Part shown: one piece after another, positions 8,485 through 21,900 of the stretch | Layout of the letters: each line of letters begins with the position of its first letter | How positions within the stretch are numbered: position 1 is the stretch's first letter | Source of the DNA: Chitinophagaceae bacterium | GTDB taxonomy: Bacteria > Bacteroidota > Bacteroidia > Chitinophagales > Chitinophagaceae | Direction: 5' to 3' | Length of the DNA: 64,000 bases | Assembly: GCA_016719015.1 (NCBI GenBank) | Contig: JADKAZ010000001.1 | Coordinates: forward strand, 1,116,001 to 1,180,000 | Position numbers and translations under genes: made by a program | The notes under the pieces: generated by a model | The model's input: only the letters and a program-made list of their open reading frames with translations | Told to the model about the DNA's origin: nothing | The model's database searches: none

Positions 8485-11400
8485 TTATTCTCTTACAATA
8501 ATAATACTGGCACCTCTGCTGATGAAGGTTCCTTCATCATTATATAGATATAAATGATAAGTTCCACTTGGCAAATTTGAAAGATCTACAGGAATTACAC
8601 TTCCATAACCGATGCCGTTGAATTCAGTTGTTTTCACTAACGCACCCTGGCTGGTAAATACTTTCATACCCAATTTTGTATATAAATCTGTATTGATCCA
8701 TATATTAAATCTTCCGTTCCGGGTTGGGTTGGGACCCAGATAAATGGCCGGGAACCTGTTTAACGGTACATGTCTGTCCGAACATTCATTTACCTGTATT
8801 GCAGAAGACACTGCTGTGCTGCATCCTGCATTGGTAAGGGTGTAGGTTACGATTTTTGACCCTACTCCTGCAACTGAAGGGCTAAATGTACTGCCTGATA
8901 AACCTGTACCAGACCATACTCCACCCCCTACAGATGCACTTAAAGAAACAGGTTGATCAGAAAGGCAAAGTGTTTGAGGAAGATTATTCAAAGTAAATAC
9001 CGGCAACGGATTTACTGCTAAGGTTGCCCCGTTTGAATTAACCGGGCCACAACTTCCTGTTACAACCACCCTGAAACGATACCCATTTTGTGCAGGTAAG
9101 GCAACAGGTATTGCAAAAGTGTTTGTGGTGGCTCCTGCAATGTCAGTGTATGTAACACCACCATTTGTGCTAACCTGCCATTGATAACTTATTACAGAGC
9201 CGGTAGTGCCCACGGTGAAGTTGACAGCCGTTCCTTCGCATAAAGTACTACTGCCCGGCTGTGTTGTAATTGAAACTGGTATTGAAATAGTAAGTGTTGC
9301 TGCATTGGAGTTAATATCTCCTCCGCAACTTCCCACTGCGCAGCGGTATTGGTATCCACTCATGATTGCCGTAGCCCCGGTAATTGTCAATGTATTTGTT
9401 GCAATACCACTGTAAGGTGCGGCGTTAGGCACATCCACAAAACCAGTACCCGTATTTACCTGCCATTTATAAAATGATGGATTAGTTGCAGTAATACTAA
9501 AAGTGGTATTAGCCCCGGTACAAATAGTACTGTTTACCGGTTGTGCAGTTATACTGGCGGTGGATCCAACAGCCAAGGTTGCCGTACCTGAATTAAAGGC
9601 AACAGTACATGTATTTGAAAGTACACACCGATATTGATAACCGTTCATCAGGGCAGTAATACCCGTGATGGTAAGTGTGGAAGAAGTTCCGCCTGTATAG
9701 GGTGCTGCAACAGGAACATTCACAAAACCACTGCCGGTGTTTACCTGCCATTGATATGCAGGTGAAGTACCAGCAGCAACAACACTGATATTTACGTTTC
9801 CGCCGGCGCAAGTATTAATTGTTGCCGGTGGCTGAGTAGTAACAGTAACAGGAACACATGCTGACGCCTGGGTTATTTGTGTATTAGTTTCTGCTGTTGA
9901 TTGTAATACACTGGAAGCATTGAACAAGTTTGATTTAATAGTTACAACCGGTTCAGTATATAATACTATATCGTCTACAAACCAACCGCCGCCGGCCGGG
10001 GCTGTATTATCATCAGAGGCAAAACGAAAACGAATTGTTACAGATTGACCTGCATAAGAAGATAAGTTAATAGTGGTTTTCATAAACGAACTTATCAGTC
10101 CTGTGAAGGCGGCCCTGCCCCCAATCGGATTGTTACTACCTGTGCCGAGTGCCCCATTATATTTTCCACTAATCATTTTTGATCCTAAATCAGTCCAGGT
10201 AGTTCCACCATTGGTGCTTATTTCAACTACACCACCGTCCCAGCCATCTTCCGTGTTGAAGCGGTGCCAGAAACTAAGTGTTGTATAATGAGAAGCATTT
10301 GCCGGCAACAAAGTAAACGCAGCAGTGGTTGCCAACCTGTGATCAGAAGCAACAACAGGGTTCGGTGCAAAGAATGCATTAGGTGCACTGTTCACCGAGG
10401 TGGTAGTGGTGGTCCAAACATTGGCAGTTGTAGAAGTAGCTGTCCATGCAGCCGGAATACCTGCAGCAGGTACAGTCTCATTAATATGTGTGACCGGTGT
10501 AAAATAACTTCCGTTATTTACAGTTACGGTAAAAGGATATGTTTGTGTGGCACCAGCGGCTAATGATACCGGGCTGAAAGTAATAGTTCTGTTGCCTGCA
10601 TTATAACTTCCGCCACTGACATAGGTTACATTCAACGGCAATGTATCGGTAATAAAGAAATTCGTTACGGGGCTGCAATTACCTGCCGTTATCGAATTGG
10701 TATAAGTAACATTTTGGCCTTCCGGAATTTGTGTAACACTTCCTGCTACAGAAAAGGCACTGGCATCCACAGTAAAATCAGCCACTCCATCTGTTGCACT
10801 TGCTGCAGAACCCTGCGAAGCATTTCTGCCCAATCCTCTTTTAGCAAAAGCTTTCCAGATAGAACAACTGTACCTGTTATTAAACAATAAAGTATCTGCC
10901 CGCAGAATAGCATTTCTTGCATCTACATAACCCGGATTACAAGGCTGTAATCTCATTCCTTCAGACACTAATTTTAATGCAGAACTGTTTCCTACCATCG
11001 AAGATGTTGGGCCCGGAGCAAAAAGATTCGGATTGATAGCATTATCCTGCCGGATGATTTCCCAGGTCATTTCCCAAAGCATCATACACCAGATTTCTCC
11101 TGTACCATGTGGCACAACAGAACTAGGCATACTTGCATATGTCAAAGGGTAAATCGTCATATCAGTAGAATAAGGGAATCTGCGGATACCAGTACCTGAA
11201 GGTGGTTGATTTAAAGCATAGGTACCAATTCCTCTTCTGTTGACTCCATCATTCACGGTAGCTGTGGCCCAGTTAGTTGTAGACATTAATGCGAAATAAT
11301 CGCTCCAGCCTTCACCACCCTGCTCTGCATTACCTAAGCAAGATGCTGTAGCCGGACCACCGGTGTATCGGTTACTGATACCGTGTGTGTACTCATGGAC

Positions 11401-12747
11401 TACAATACTATTATCCAGGTCACCGTCACGGTCAGGATTAGGTGCCGTCCATAAAAACATCTGCATTCTGGGTCTATTGCCGTCAACAGGTGTGGAAAAA
11501 TTAGCATTGTTGGTACCAGAGGCATCCTGTGCATCGGCAATTACATAATCATTGCCCAGGCCACCCCGTCCCTGGTTATTATTTTGAAAATTTCCCGTAG
11601 GCTCATCAAAACCATATACGTAGGCAATATCATGAATAATATTATTCCAGTAAAACAAGTTGGTGATAGCAGCTTTCTGGTTATCACTGGTTGCATCAGT
11701 AGGTGCTTTTGTAAAATCATAGGTATAATCCAACGTAAGTGTTGGCTGCGGAGTAGTGGAGAGTGCTGTCCTTCCAAAAGTTGTATTATTAGCATCCCTG
11801 TCTTCCTGTGCCCACACATTATTACCTCTTGTGCTGTCATGTAATGTAGTTCCATCATCATGCCATCCAAGCGAGGCCGCAGGAGCACCTGCCATTAACC
11901 ACGGATCAGTATGTAAAGAAGGCACACCCCCGGGATGTGTAGGACTTTCAGCCGGGTATTTCACTACACGGTATGTTACAGAAGAAATAACATCAGGACG
12001 AACCTGCCATTTCTTTGCTGGTTGCTGTACTACATAACTATTATTGGAAATAGCTGCGGCATGATTTTCTTTTACATGAGCTTCAACAGAATGTCCATCA
12101 TGATTCCAGTTACATGTTATTGTCAGGTTTGTTCTGTCAACAACAGCATTTGTATTTGCATCCACTCTTATCAATAAATAATCAGACGAAACTTTTGGCG
12201 TAACAAAAACCTGCCATACCAGTTTCACTTCGTTCTTTCCTTCAATAGGGTACCATAATAAATCTGCTTTGATGTTCTCAGAAGTAGCACCGAGTTTTCC
12301 AAATTCAAATTTGTGTCCATCTGAAGAAATATTAATCGGAACTGCCGCTTCCAGTGCAGTTGCTTTTGCATCCAGCAAAGCCGTCTGTAATGCCTCTACC
12401 ACACTTACAGCAGGCATTCCGTTCTTTCCGTTTACTGATTTGTGAATATCAGGTATACGGCCTCCTGCATTGGAGACTAGTTTTTCATTTCTGAAAGCCA
12501 ATACCTGTAATTGATTATACACCGGGATACCAAGGTAGGTTTGCTGCAGATAAACCATTTGAAGACCTTCTGCAGTTTTATACGTGGATGTTACTAAGAA
12601 ATTCTGCTGGTCTTCAGCAGAAAGAGCAATAGCCGCTTGGTTTTTTGTAACTAGTTGTTTGGCAAAGTTTATATCAGCTTCTGAAATCTGTGCGGTTGCT
12701 GAAATAAAGTAAAGAGCTGTAGTTAAGAGGAGTAAAAATTTCTTCAT
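8485..12747 (-). CDS. Secreted M36 (fungalysin) family metalloprotease with Ig-like repeats and T9SS sorting domain
   Basis: A 1420-aa protein. The signal peptide ends near FISATAQ. It is followed by an FTP-like inhibitory propeptide (about residues 25-200) and the M36 catalytic domain. The zinc motif HEYTH is at residues 451-455, with GGEGWSDYF about 25 residues later supplying the third ligand. After the protease come a DUF11/Ig-like module, a MAM-like jelly-roll domain ending FVDDIVL (similar to the one in the 2518 gene), three or four Ig-like domains with CQW/YRC pairs, and a type A T9SS domain (YLGPNPTRNGRFNIWI ... LPSGTYHLYLY). It should be secreted across the outer membrane and degrade extracellular protein. 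The catalytic residues are present, so it is probably active. It is transcribed alone. Confidence 0.93.
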   Translation of the reverse strand: MKKFLLLLTTALYFISATAQISEADINFAKQLVTKNQAAIALSAEDQQNFLVTSTYKTAEGLQMVYLQQTYLGIPVYNQLQVLAFRNEKLVSNAGGRIPDIHKSVNGKNGMPAVSVVEALQTALLDAKATALEAAVPINISSDGHKFEFGKLGATSENIKADLLWYPIEGKNEVKLVWQVFVTPKVSSDYLLIRVDANTNAVVDRTNLTITCNWNHDGHSVEAHVKENHAAAISNNSYVVQQPAKKWQVRPDVISSVTYRVVKYPAESPTHPGGVPSLHTDPWLMAGAPAASLGWHDDGTTLHDSTRGNNVWAQEDRDANNTTFGRTALSTTPQPTLTLDYTYDFTKAPTDATSDNQKAAITNLFYWNNIIHDIAYVYGFDEPTGNFQNNNQGRGGLGNDYVIADAQDASGTNNANFSTPVDGNRPRMQMFLWTAPNPDRDGDLDNSIVVHEYTHGISNRYTGGPATASCLGNAEQGGEGWSDYFALMSTTNWATATVNDGVNRRGIGTYALNQPPSGTGIRRFPYSTDMTIYPLTYASMPSSVVPHGTGEIWCMMLWEMTWEIIRQDNAINPNLFAPGPTSSMVGNSSALKLVSEGMRLQPCNPGYVDARNAILRADTLLFNNRYSCSIWKAFAKRGLGRNASQGSAASATDGVADFTVDASAFSVAGSVTQIPEGQNVTYTNSITAGNCSPVTNFFITDTLPLNVTYVSGGSYNAGNRTITFSPVSLAAGATQTYPFTVTVNNGSYFTPVTHINETVPAAGIPAAWTATSTTANVWTTTTTSVNSAPNAFFAPNPVVASDHRLATTAAFTLLPANASHYTTLSFWHRFNTEDGWDGGVVEISTNGGTTWTDLGSKMISGKYNGALGTGSNNPIGGRAAFTGLISSFMKTTINLSSYAGQSVTIRFRFASDDNTAPAGGGWFVDDIVLYTEPVVTIKSNLFNASSVLQSTAETNTQITQASACVPVTVTTQPPATINTCAGGNVNISVVAAGTSPAYQWQVNTGSGFVNVPVAAPYTGGTSSTLTITGITALMNGYQYRCVLSNTCTVAFNSGTATLAVGSTASITAQPVNSTICTGANTTFSITATNPSFYKWQVNTGTGFVDVPNAAPYSGIATNTLTITGATAIMSGYQYRCAVGSCGGDINSNAATLTISIPVSITTQPGSSTLCEGTAVNFTVGTTGSVISYQWQVSTNGGVTYTDIAGATTNTFAIPVALPAQNGYRFRVVVTGSCGPVNSNGATLAVNPLPVFTLNNLPQTLCLSDQPVSLSASVGGGVWSGTGLSGSTFSPSVAGVGSKIVTYTLTNAGCSTAVSSAIQVNECSDRHVPLNRFPAIYLGPNPTRNGRFNIWINTDLYTKLGMKVFTSQGALVKTTEFNGIGYGSVIPVDLSNLPSGTYHLYLYNDEGTFISRGASIIIVRE

Positions 12748-12910
12748 AAAGCAGTTTTAGAAGAGAAAGATTTTAATAGTTGGAAAATTTGGATTGCCGA
12801 AATTAAACATTCACAGCGAGAAAAATTACCGCAAACGTTTTTTCTTATTCTTCCACTTAGAAGATATACGATGAAATAATAAAAAAAGCTGAAAAAATAC
12901 CTGGTTAAAC

Positions 12911-12946
12911 AAAAAATCCATCCCGACTTTGTATCGGGATGGATTT
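12911..12946 (-). terminator. Rho-independent terminator after the giant beta-helix/HYR gene
   Basis: A perfect 13-bp stem (12914-12926 with 12934-12946), 7-nt loop, followed by a T-run in the minus direction. The stem is nearly the same sequence as the terminator at 25578-25612 that follows the paralogous giant gene. Confidence 0.88.
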
Positions 12947-12969
12947 GAATGATAAATTAAGCTGTGATT

Positions 12970-15900
12970 CTAGCGGCTCTGAACGATGATTCGTTTAGCT
13001 GCGAGCAGTTTACCACTGCCGTTTACTACCTGCACTATATATATTCCATTTGCCTTGAAACCAAGGTCGATGTCTATCTGAGTGTACGTAGTTCCGCCGG
13101 TTACAATACTTCTTTGATATACTTTTTGTCCTGCAGCATTATACACATTCACTGTAGCAGGTTCATTAGTCTGGTTAAAGAATCTTACTTGGAACTGACC
13201 AAAGTTTGGATTTGGATAAACCCAGATTTCATTGGAAACAGCACCCGTTACTTCAAAGTTAGCAGAAGTACCAACGCATCCGTTACCATCGGTGTATACT
13301 ACCCTGTAAGTACCAAGCTGATTAATAGTCAGCGGCCCCAGTGAAGATGTAGTTTCTCCAGGGATAACTGTACCATTATAGAACCAGGTAAAGGTTCCAC
13401 CTCCTGCAGGGAACGTCGTCGCATGCAGGGTCGTAGTCTGATTTGGCAATATTGATGGTGGAGGTGTTGCTGTAATTACTACAGTTGGACCTGCATTGAC
13501 AAACAGAGTTGCAACATTTGAAGTGAGTACTGTACACAATCCGTTTACAATTACACGGAATGCATTAGTATTCATCGCCACAGTTGTATTACTTACGGTA
13601 AACGATGAAGCTGTAGCACCGGCTATATTAACCCAGGCACTACCATTCCATTGTTGCCACTGGTAGCTCACTGCATTAGTTGCTACTACATTGAATGTAG
13701 CATTTGTACCGGCACAGACAGTTCTGTTAGCTGGCTGTGTGGTAATTACAGGCAATTGGCCATCGTTTACTGTTACAGTGAACGTACATGTTGAAGTATT
13801 ACCGCATGCATCTGTTGCAGTTGAGGTAACTGTTGTTGTTCCAATCGGGAATGCTGAACCAGATGCTGGTGAACTTACTATTGTAACAGCCCCACCACAG
13901 TTATCGGTTGCAGTCGGAGTGAAGTTTACTACAGCTGAACAGGAGCCCACCGGAGTTGTTACGGTAATATTTGCCGGGCAGGTAATTACAGGTGCTGTTA
14001 CATCATTGACTGTAATAATCTGTGTACACTGAGCAAAGTTTCCGCAAACATCTGTTGCACGGTAGGTTCTTGTTATCGTATACCTGTTCGCACAAGTTTG
14101 GTTACTGATTACATCACTGATAAATGTTACAGTTACTACTCCACCGCAATTATCACTTACACCTGTTACGGAAGCAATATTTGGTGCAGGCACTGCGCCT
14201 GCACAACTAACTGTTATTGGTGCAGGACATGTAAGCGTTGGAGGTGTTACATCATTTACAGTTATGATCTGTGTACACTCTGCAAAGTTGCCGCACACAT
14301 CTGTTGCACGGTAGGTTCTTGTTATGGTATACCTGTTCGCACAAGTTTGGTTACTGATTACATCACTGATAAATGTTACGGTTACTACTCCACCGCAGTT
14401 ATCACTTACACCTGTTACAGCAGCAATGTTTGGTGCAGGTACTGCACCGGCACAACTAACTGTTATTGGTGCAGGACATGTTAATGAAGGTGGTGTTACG
14501 TCATTTACAGTTATGATTTGGGTACAGTTGGTAAAATTACCTGCAGCATCTGTAGCCCTGTATGTTCTGGTAAGCGTATAACGGTTGGCACAGGTTTGTG
14601 CACTAATTACATCGCCGATATGTGTTATTACAACTCCCGGACAATTATCTGATGCAGAAACAGAACCTGTATTAACCGGAGGCACTGCAGCGGCACAACT
14701 TACGGTTACCGGAGCAGGGCAGGTTATTACCGGAGCTTGTGTATCATTTACTGTTACAGTAAATGTGCAGGTAACAGCAGCACAGGTATTCGTTGCAGTG
14801 ATAGTGACTGTAGTGGTACCAACATTGAAGAATGAACCACTTCCGTTTCCGCTGCCACTGCCTGTAGTAGCACCGCTGAATGAATAAGTGATAACCGGAG
14901 CTGGTGTACCGGTCGAAGATGTACTATAAGTAACTGCTGCTCCACAGAAACCTACGGTATTACTTACTGTAATATTTCCAGGACAAGTTACCGTTGGTGT
15001 TGGGTTCACCGTAATCGTAAATGAAATCGGTGTACCAGTACATGTTGTACCACCATTTGTATAGGTTGGTGTAACTGTAATGGTAGCTGATATGGGTGTG
15101 AGACCGGCATTGGTAGCTGTAAAGCTAAGGTTGCCGGTACCGCTTGCACCAAGACCAATTGCAGTATTATCGTTGGTCCAGTTGTAAACTGTGCCTGACA
15201 CCGCACCACTGAAGCTAACTGACAATGGCGCACCATTACATACTACCTGGTTAGCCACTGCATTTACAGTTGGTATCGGGTTAGTGGTTACAGTAACGGA
15301 TGATGATGATGAACAACCTGTAGCCGCATCTGCAACAGCCAATGTATAAATGGCGTTGACATTTACCGTTGCAACCGGGTTAGGTATAGTTGGGTCACTG
15401 ATACCAGCCTGTGCGCCAATCGGGTTGGCCGTCCATGTATAAATAAAGCTTGAGCCAGTAGAGAAACGCCATGTTGTATTAGCGGAGCTGAAGTTCTCGT
15501 TATTACGACCTGCTACAGCAAGACCAGTAGTACCTGCAGCATCTTCCACACCCTGGGTTCCTAAATTATTAGAGATTACACTAACATTCACAATGTCTAT
15601 CAAATTGCTGGTTTCATACAAAACGATTTGACCTGTTAAAGTTCCTGTACCAGCACCAAAAAAATGGTTAAGGCCACTGTAAGAAACAATCAACTGGCGG
15701 TTAGGCGCTACTCCAACAGTTGTATAGGTTATATTGCCGGGATTTGCGATCCAGTCATCCCAATCCAAAGCAACATAATTTTCCTGGGCACCTACAGTAG
15801 GAATCGCCTGATTAGTAAATGGTGAAGAATAAGGACCTGCCCCCAACTGTATATTTCCATTGGTTGAAATTCCAAACTGGGTGTATGTAGTACCAAAATA

Positions 15901-18900
15901 AGTGAATGGGAATCCAATATTAATGGCACCTGATACCGCATCATCACCAACAGGTCCGGCATTAGCCTGTGCACCGTAATTTACAAAAGGTGCAAGAGAA
16001 TAGCCGGGAGGATTATTACTTACTGTTGAATTGAGCTGAGTTGTTGAACCAATACAAACAGGATTCGGTGTTGCCGTTACTGATGTAATGGTAGTTGTTG
16101 GATTTACCTGAAGGAAGGTAACAGCTGAAGGCCTGCAAGAAGGATCGATAGGAACCGGTGACAATATTGCATAAATGTAATAGTTACCAGCTGTACCAAA
16201 CGAAGTACTTGTTGCTGCGCCGGTACCACCACCAGTGAGTCCTCCATTAGGAATGGTGGCAATCGATGTACCACCTGTATATGGATCAGCCAATGGTGTA
16301 TTAGAATATTTAAATTCAATACCATAGGTTACTCCCATGAAAGTAAGACCCGATGCATTCAAACTAACAGTTGAATTAATACAGGTTGTTGGCGTTGGGT
16401 TAGAAGTTATAGTTCCTACAACAGGACATACCGCACAACCACCGGGTCCAATCACATTAAACACAGCAGTTTGCTGGCAACTGGTTGTCTGGTCAGTCAC
16501 AACAACCGTGTATTGACCCACCGTTAAACCAGATTGGTCTTCCTGGGCTGGCACCAATCCTGAACCACCTACAGTAGTCCATGCATAAGTGTAAGGCCCT
16601 GGTGTTCCGCTTGCTGTTATATCAATAGCGCCGTCTGCAGAAACGCAGGTTAATGGTTGAGTTACAACTCCACCAACAGTGGGACTTGGGTTCACAGTAA
16701 TTGAACCATTGGCGGTAGTTACTCCGCAACCACCTGTTAATGTAACTGTATAGTTAAATGGTCCTGCTAATGTCGGTGTACCACTGATGGTGACCACATT
16801 GGCTAACCAACTTCCAGTTACACCTGTCGGCAAACCACTGAAGTTGGCTCCCGTTGCACCAGTTGTGTTATATGTAATATTTGTAATCGGTGTATTGATA
16901 CAAACCGTTTGTGCATTTGTACCAGGTCCTGAACTGAGAGTGATCGTATTATCCGGTGTTACTGTAATAGATCCGTTTGCAGTAATTACACCACATCCAC
17001 CTGTTAGTGTCACTGTGTAATTGAATGGTCCAGCTACTGTAGGTGTGCCACTGATGGTAACCACATCGGCAGCCCAACTACCAGTTACACCTGTTGGTAA
17101 ACCACTGAAGTTTGCACCTGTGGCGCCTGTTGTTGTATAAGTAATATTAGTAATCGGTGTATTGATACAAACCATTTGTGCATTTGTGCCCGGTCCTGAA
17201 CTGAGAGTGATCGTATTATCCGGTGTTACTGTAATAGATCCGTTTGCAGTAATTACGCCACATCCACCGGTTAATGTCACTGTATAATTAAATGAACCTG
17301 CTACTGTTGGTGCGCCGCTGATGGTAACCACATCGGCAGCCCAACTACCATTTACACCTGTTGGTAAACCACTGAAGTTTGCACCTGTTGCGCCTGTTGT
17401 TGTATAAGTAATATTAGTTATCGGCGTATTGATACAAACTGTTTGTGCATCGGTGCCACCACCTGAACTAAGTATGATTGTATTGTCCGGATTAACAGTA
17501 ACTGTTGCTGTGATGGATGGTCCAACACAACCTTGAGCATTTACCGGGAAGATGGTAAAGGTTACAGTAACAGGCGAAGCTGTTGTATTTGTTAATGTAC
17601 CACTGATATCACCAGTTCCACTTGCTGCTATTCCTGTTACAGCTACTGTATTATCTCTTGTCCAGTTGAAGGATGTTGCTGTCCCTGACAACACAATTGT
17701 TGTGATTGGCACACCCGTACAAACTGTTTGAGAAGATGGTGTTGCCACCGCATCTCCGATAGCTGTGAATTCATCGGCCCCCATGTCTGGGCCATTTGGT
17801 GCAGTACCGGTACTCCTGGTGTTTCCATCGATATCCGTTGTAATTCCTGGTATGACTATTCCCGAACCATTAAGGCACCAGTTAGCTCCAAGTGTGTTAT
17901 CAAGATGCAAGTCTGTAAGAGAAACGAATGTTGGCAGGAAGTTGATTGAATTAGCATTACCACCAAAACCAGCTTGCACGGCTGCTAAGTCTACTCTATT
18001 CGATCCGATAAATCCGAGATTAGGACCTGCTGTATAATAATCGTTATAATTAATCGAAGCAAAAGTAGTATTCGCAGATGCACTCAAGATAGCATACCTG
18101 TTAGCTCCGACAGTTTGCGAATTACCCAGAATATTATTCTGAAGATTGATGGCTCCGACACCGAGCCCAGAAGCTAAATTGATAGCTGCAGTTATACCTG
18201 ATGCTGCACCAGCACCCTGGTTTGTATTCAGGACTACGGTGTTAAAGTAGATATTATATCCACCTCCTGAGTTAATCATGATACCATAACCATTGTCTGT
18301 GGCCGTTGTTCCGTTAAAGCCCTGGCTGGCCACATCCGAAATAAAATTATTATATACATTCAGACCTGAGGCTGTACTGGTGGAGAAAAGACCGATGCCA
18401 TTACTACCCCAACCCGTTGTATTAGTCTGCTTAATATCGCTAATCTTGTTATTAAAAATTGCGCCACCGGAAATTCCGTTAAATACGGATATACCAGTCA
18501 TTGTTGCTGAAGATGCTGTAGTTGAAACAACACCGGCAATTGTATTATTACTGATAGTGAAGTTGGCAGCATTCTGAAGACTTAACCCTCTGAAGGTAAG
18601 TTTGTCTGCAGCAACGGTTGAACCAAAAGTATTTTGATTAATCACCATATTCTGATCAAACGAACTGGCATTACCGGATGCAAAAATTCCATTTTGCTGC
18701 CTGATAAACGTACAACCCTCAATTGTAATATTATTGTTGGGGCTTTCAGCGGGGTTTCCTAAAGTAGTTCCGCTTCCAATTATAATACCTCCAACCGTTC
18801 CTGTATTAGAAAATCCTGCGAAAGTGGTGTTCCTGATTGTATTGTTTGTTGCACCATCAGAAGCACTTGCACTTCCTATCCATAATTCAGAGAGTCCCGT

Positions 18901-21900
18901 TGCATTTGTGTTAGTGACAAACAGGGAACTTCCGCCTGTATTCAAACCATCAATTGTAACATTGTCTGCACCATTTAATTTAAGAATAGCATTAGTGTTA
19001 GAACCGGTTATTGTTACTGCAACACCAGAAGCAGGAGTAATAGTAAGTGTAAATGGACCACCGCAACCATATGAAATTGAATTGAGTGCTGTAACACCAT
19101 TTTCTGTTTGTGTGACATCAAGGAGTGTTACATTAAGATTTCCTGTTAAACCACCAGCGTTAAGAGTTGCAAACAACCCACCTGCACCAGTTAAGCTGGT
19201 GTAAGTTCCCGCTGCACCAACGGTAACAGTGCCTGATATTCCACCTGACAAAATAGAATAACTATTAATGGTTCCTCCAATTGGGAAAGCTGCTGCTGTT
19301 AAAGCCACACTGGTTGGTGCTACAGCAAAAGTACCACTGTTAATAGCCACGTTAGGTGTACCATTTAAGTCCTGTGCCACTACAAAATATTGAATCACAT
19401 CTCCGGTGGCGACACCTCCGTTTATCAACCCAAGATTTAAGGTAAAGTTGAAGGGACTTGAAGCATTTGTTGCCTCCGTATATTTCCATCCATCTGTAGT
19501 GTTATCATTCGTGGCACCAAGGCTGTTGGCATTGGTTGTCTTTTTATAATATACTCTGGGTTTTGTACCTGCTACTGTGTTAACACCACTCGCATCAGCT
19601 ATTACTGCACTTAATGCAACATCAGCCGCACAAAGAGTATTCGGCAGGTTGGTGTATGATATACCAGGAGCTGTTAAATCAAGCAAAATAAAATTGCCTT
19701 CATCAGCACCTATATCCGGAGTAGTTACATTTCTCACATCACCATCATAATCATCAGTAATACCGGCAACTGGTGTGGCTGCACTTTCCACCTGGGTTGC
19801 TATGGCAGTATTAATATGAAGGAAATTAGCACTTGAACCAGTTGTGCTCAGGAAAGGAGGATTCTCTGTTACCGAAGCAGCGTCTCTTGTACTAACCCTT
19901 GTTTTATAAGCGGCCAGTGTCTGGTCGCTGTTAGTACCGTCAAAGAAAATTAAATTGTTTGGCCCTGGTGTTGCAGCATAAAACAAGTTATTGTTGGAAG
20001 CTGCATTATAGGTAGTCAATGTTGTTGATGACCGTCTATAGGCAGAAGCAAAACCTGTAGCCCCGGCCGGAGTTGAGGTATTAACAAAAATATTATTTCT
20101 TAATGTAAGGGCAGGCGTAGTGGAAGCAGAAATACTGCTTGCACCAAACAATGCACCGGAACTTGAACCATTTATCCAAACGGTATTAAAATAAACATTC
20201 GCTGTTGTACTTCCTGTAATGTTGATACCAACCAATGGATTGGCGGCATTTGCAATGGGTGTTCTGAGATCACCAACCAGGTTATTCTGTATAGTTACAG
20301 TAGTACCGGCTGAAACTAATATACCGTTAACTGTTCCAGAGGCATTATTAGCTTCAAGATTATAGATTTTATTTTTTGAAACAATCTGTGTTGTTCCTCC
20401 GGTTACTGACATACCTGTAACAGCCGCTGCTCCGGTACTTACCAGCGTATGAACGGTGTTTCCTGTCAAAGTATTTATTCCCGAACTTGAAGCGATGCCA
20501 GTAATTGCACCCCCACTTGAAATATTACTAACCAGGTTTCCTGATACAGTGGATGAACCACTGAAACTTACTGCCAAACCGGTTACAGCTGATGTACCCC
20601 CAGTCCAGTTAGTAAAAGTGTTGCCTGTTACCGTTTTGATTGGAGAACCACCATCAGTACTGGCCCATCCTGCAATTGTGGTTGCGCCGGTTACTGTAAT
20701 ATTTGAAAAATTATTATTGGTATTAATTTCATTAATTGTAGCCCCGGATACTGAATTGGAAGTATATAGAGTTATTGTACCTCCTGCACCTGTTTTACTA
20801 AAGGCGGTAACGATAGAGTTGTTGTTAATATTACCAGTACCACTTGTCGGACGGGCCCAACTGTTGGAAATAAATGTGAATGAGCCGGTTGTTGTAGCAG
20901 TAATGTTGGTAAATGTATTGCCGGAGATACTATGATTAAGTGGTCCTGCAGTAGTACTTCCTAACTGAGATATAGCTGTATTTGCCCCTGATGCTGCTGC
21001 TATAGAATGAGTTAAAGTGGTAAAGTTATTATTGTTGATATTAGTTGTTGAAGTAGCAGAGCTTGTTGTCGACTCTACAATAATACCATTAACCGTACCG
21101 GTAACCACATGGCTGGTAATAGAAAGTGTGTTATTATTAATATTATTAGTAAACGTACCGGTAGGTTGATTAGATGCTGCGACAACATATATACCACGGA
21201 GAGTACCTGCCGTTACGCCGCTTGCCCCACTTGAACTGGTAATTGTATTATATGAAACATTATAACTTTTAGTATTCCGTACCAAAATACCGTTCACGGT
21301 ACCTGAAACATTTGCATAACTGGAAAAGGTACCCGTAGTTCCATAATTGGTAATGGTATTACCTGTTGCCAGGCTTGCCCCGCCAATATCAAGACCATCA
21401 TTATGATCGGCTGCTGCTGTTGGTCCAACTACCAGAATACCAATATTAATATCGGTAATATTATTAGTATAAATTTTTAATCCGCTGTTTCCACCCGCAG
21501 TAGTTGTAGCTGTTACAGAAGTTGTTACTGCAGTTGCTGTATGTGTTGAGTTGCTATAAATACCAAATGTATTCTGATAAGTCCTGTTAAGGTCAATCGT
21601 ATTATTTTGAATGGTGCAATTCTGGGCACCATCAGTTGAGGTTGCATATAATAAGGCCACCCCCCACTCTGTCATATTATTAGATGCGGCAGCAGTTGTT
21701 GTATTAGCAGCATTCTCCTGCATTACAAAACCCGTTAAGGTTACATGATCCGCACCGATCAATTTGAAAATTGCGTCATTAAGAGCTCCCACCACTAATG
21801 CTCCCGACGCTGTTATTATATTACCATTACCCTGCAAAGTAATTTGGTTAGCAACTGTTCCCGTAGCAGTAATGGAATAACCTCCCGCAGGTGCAGTTTG

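Noticed and set aside
11363..12177. Several plus-strand open frames opposite the M36 protease gene
   Set aside because: They are antisense shadows of a strongly supported gene; compositions are odd (Cys-, Arg- or Val-rich) and no domain is recognisable. The same holds for plus-strand frames opposite all the giant genes.
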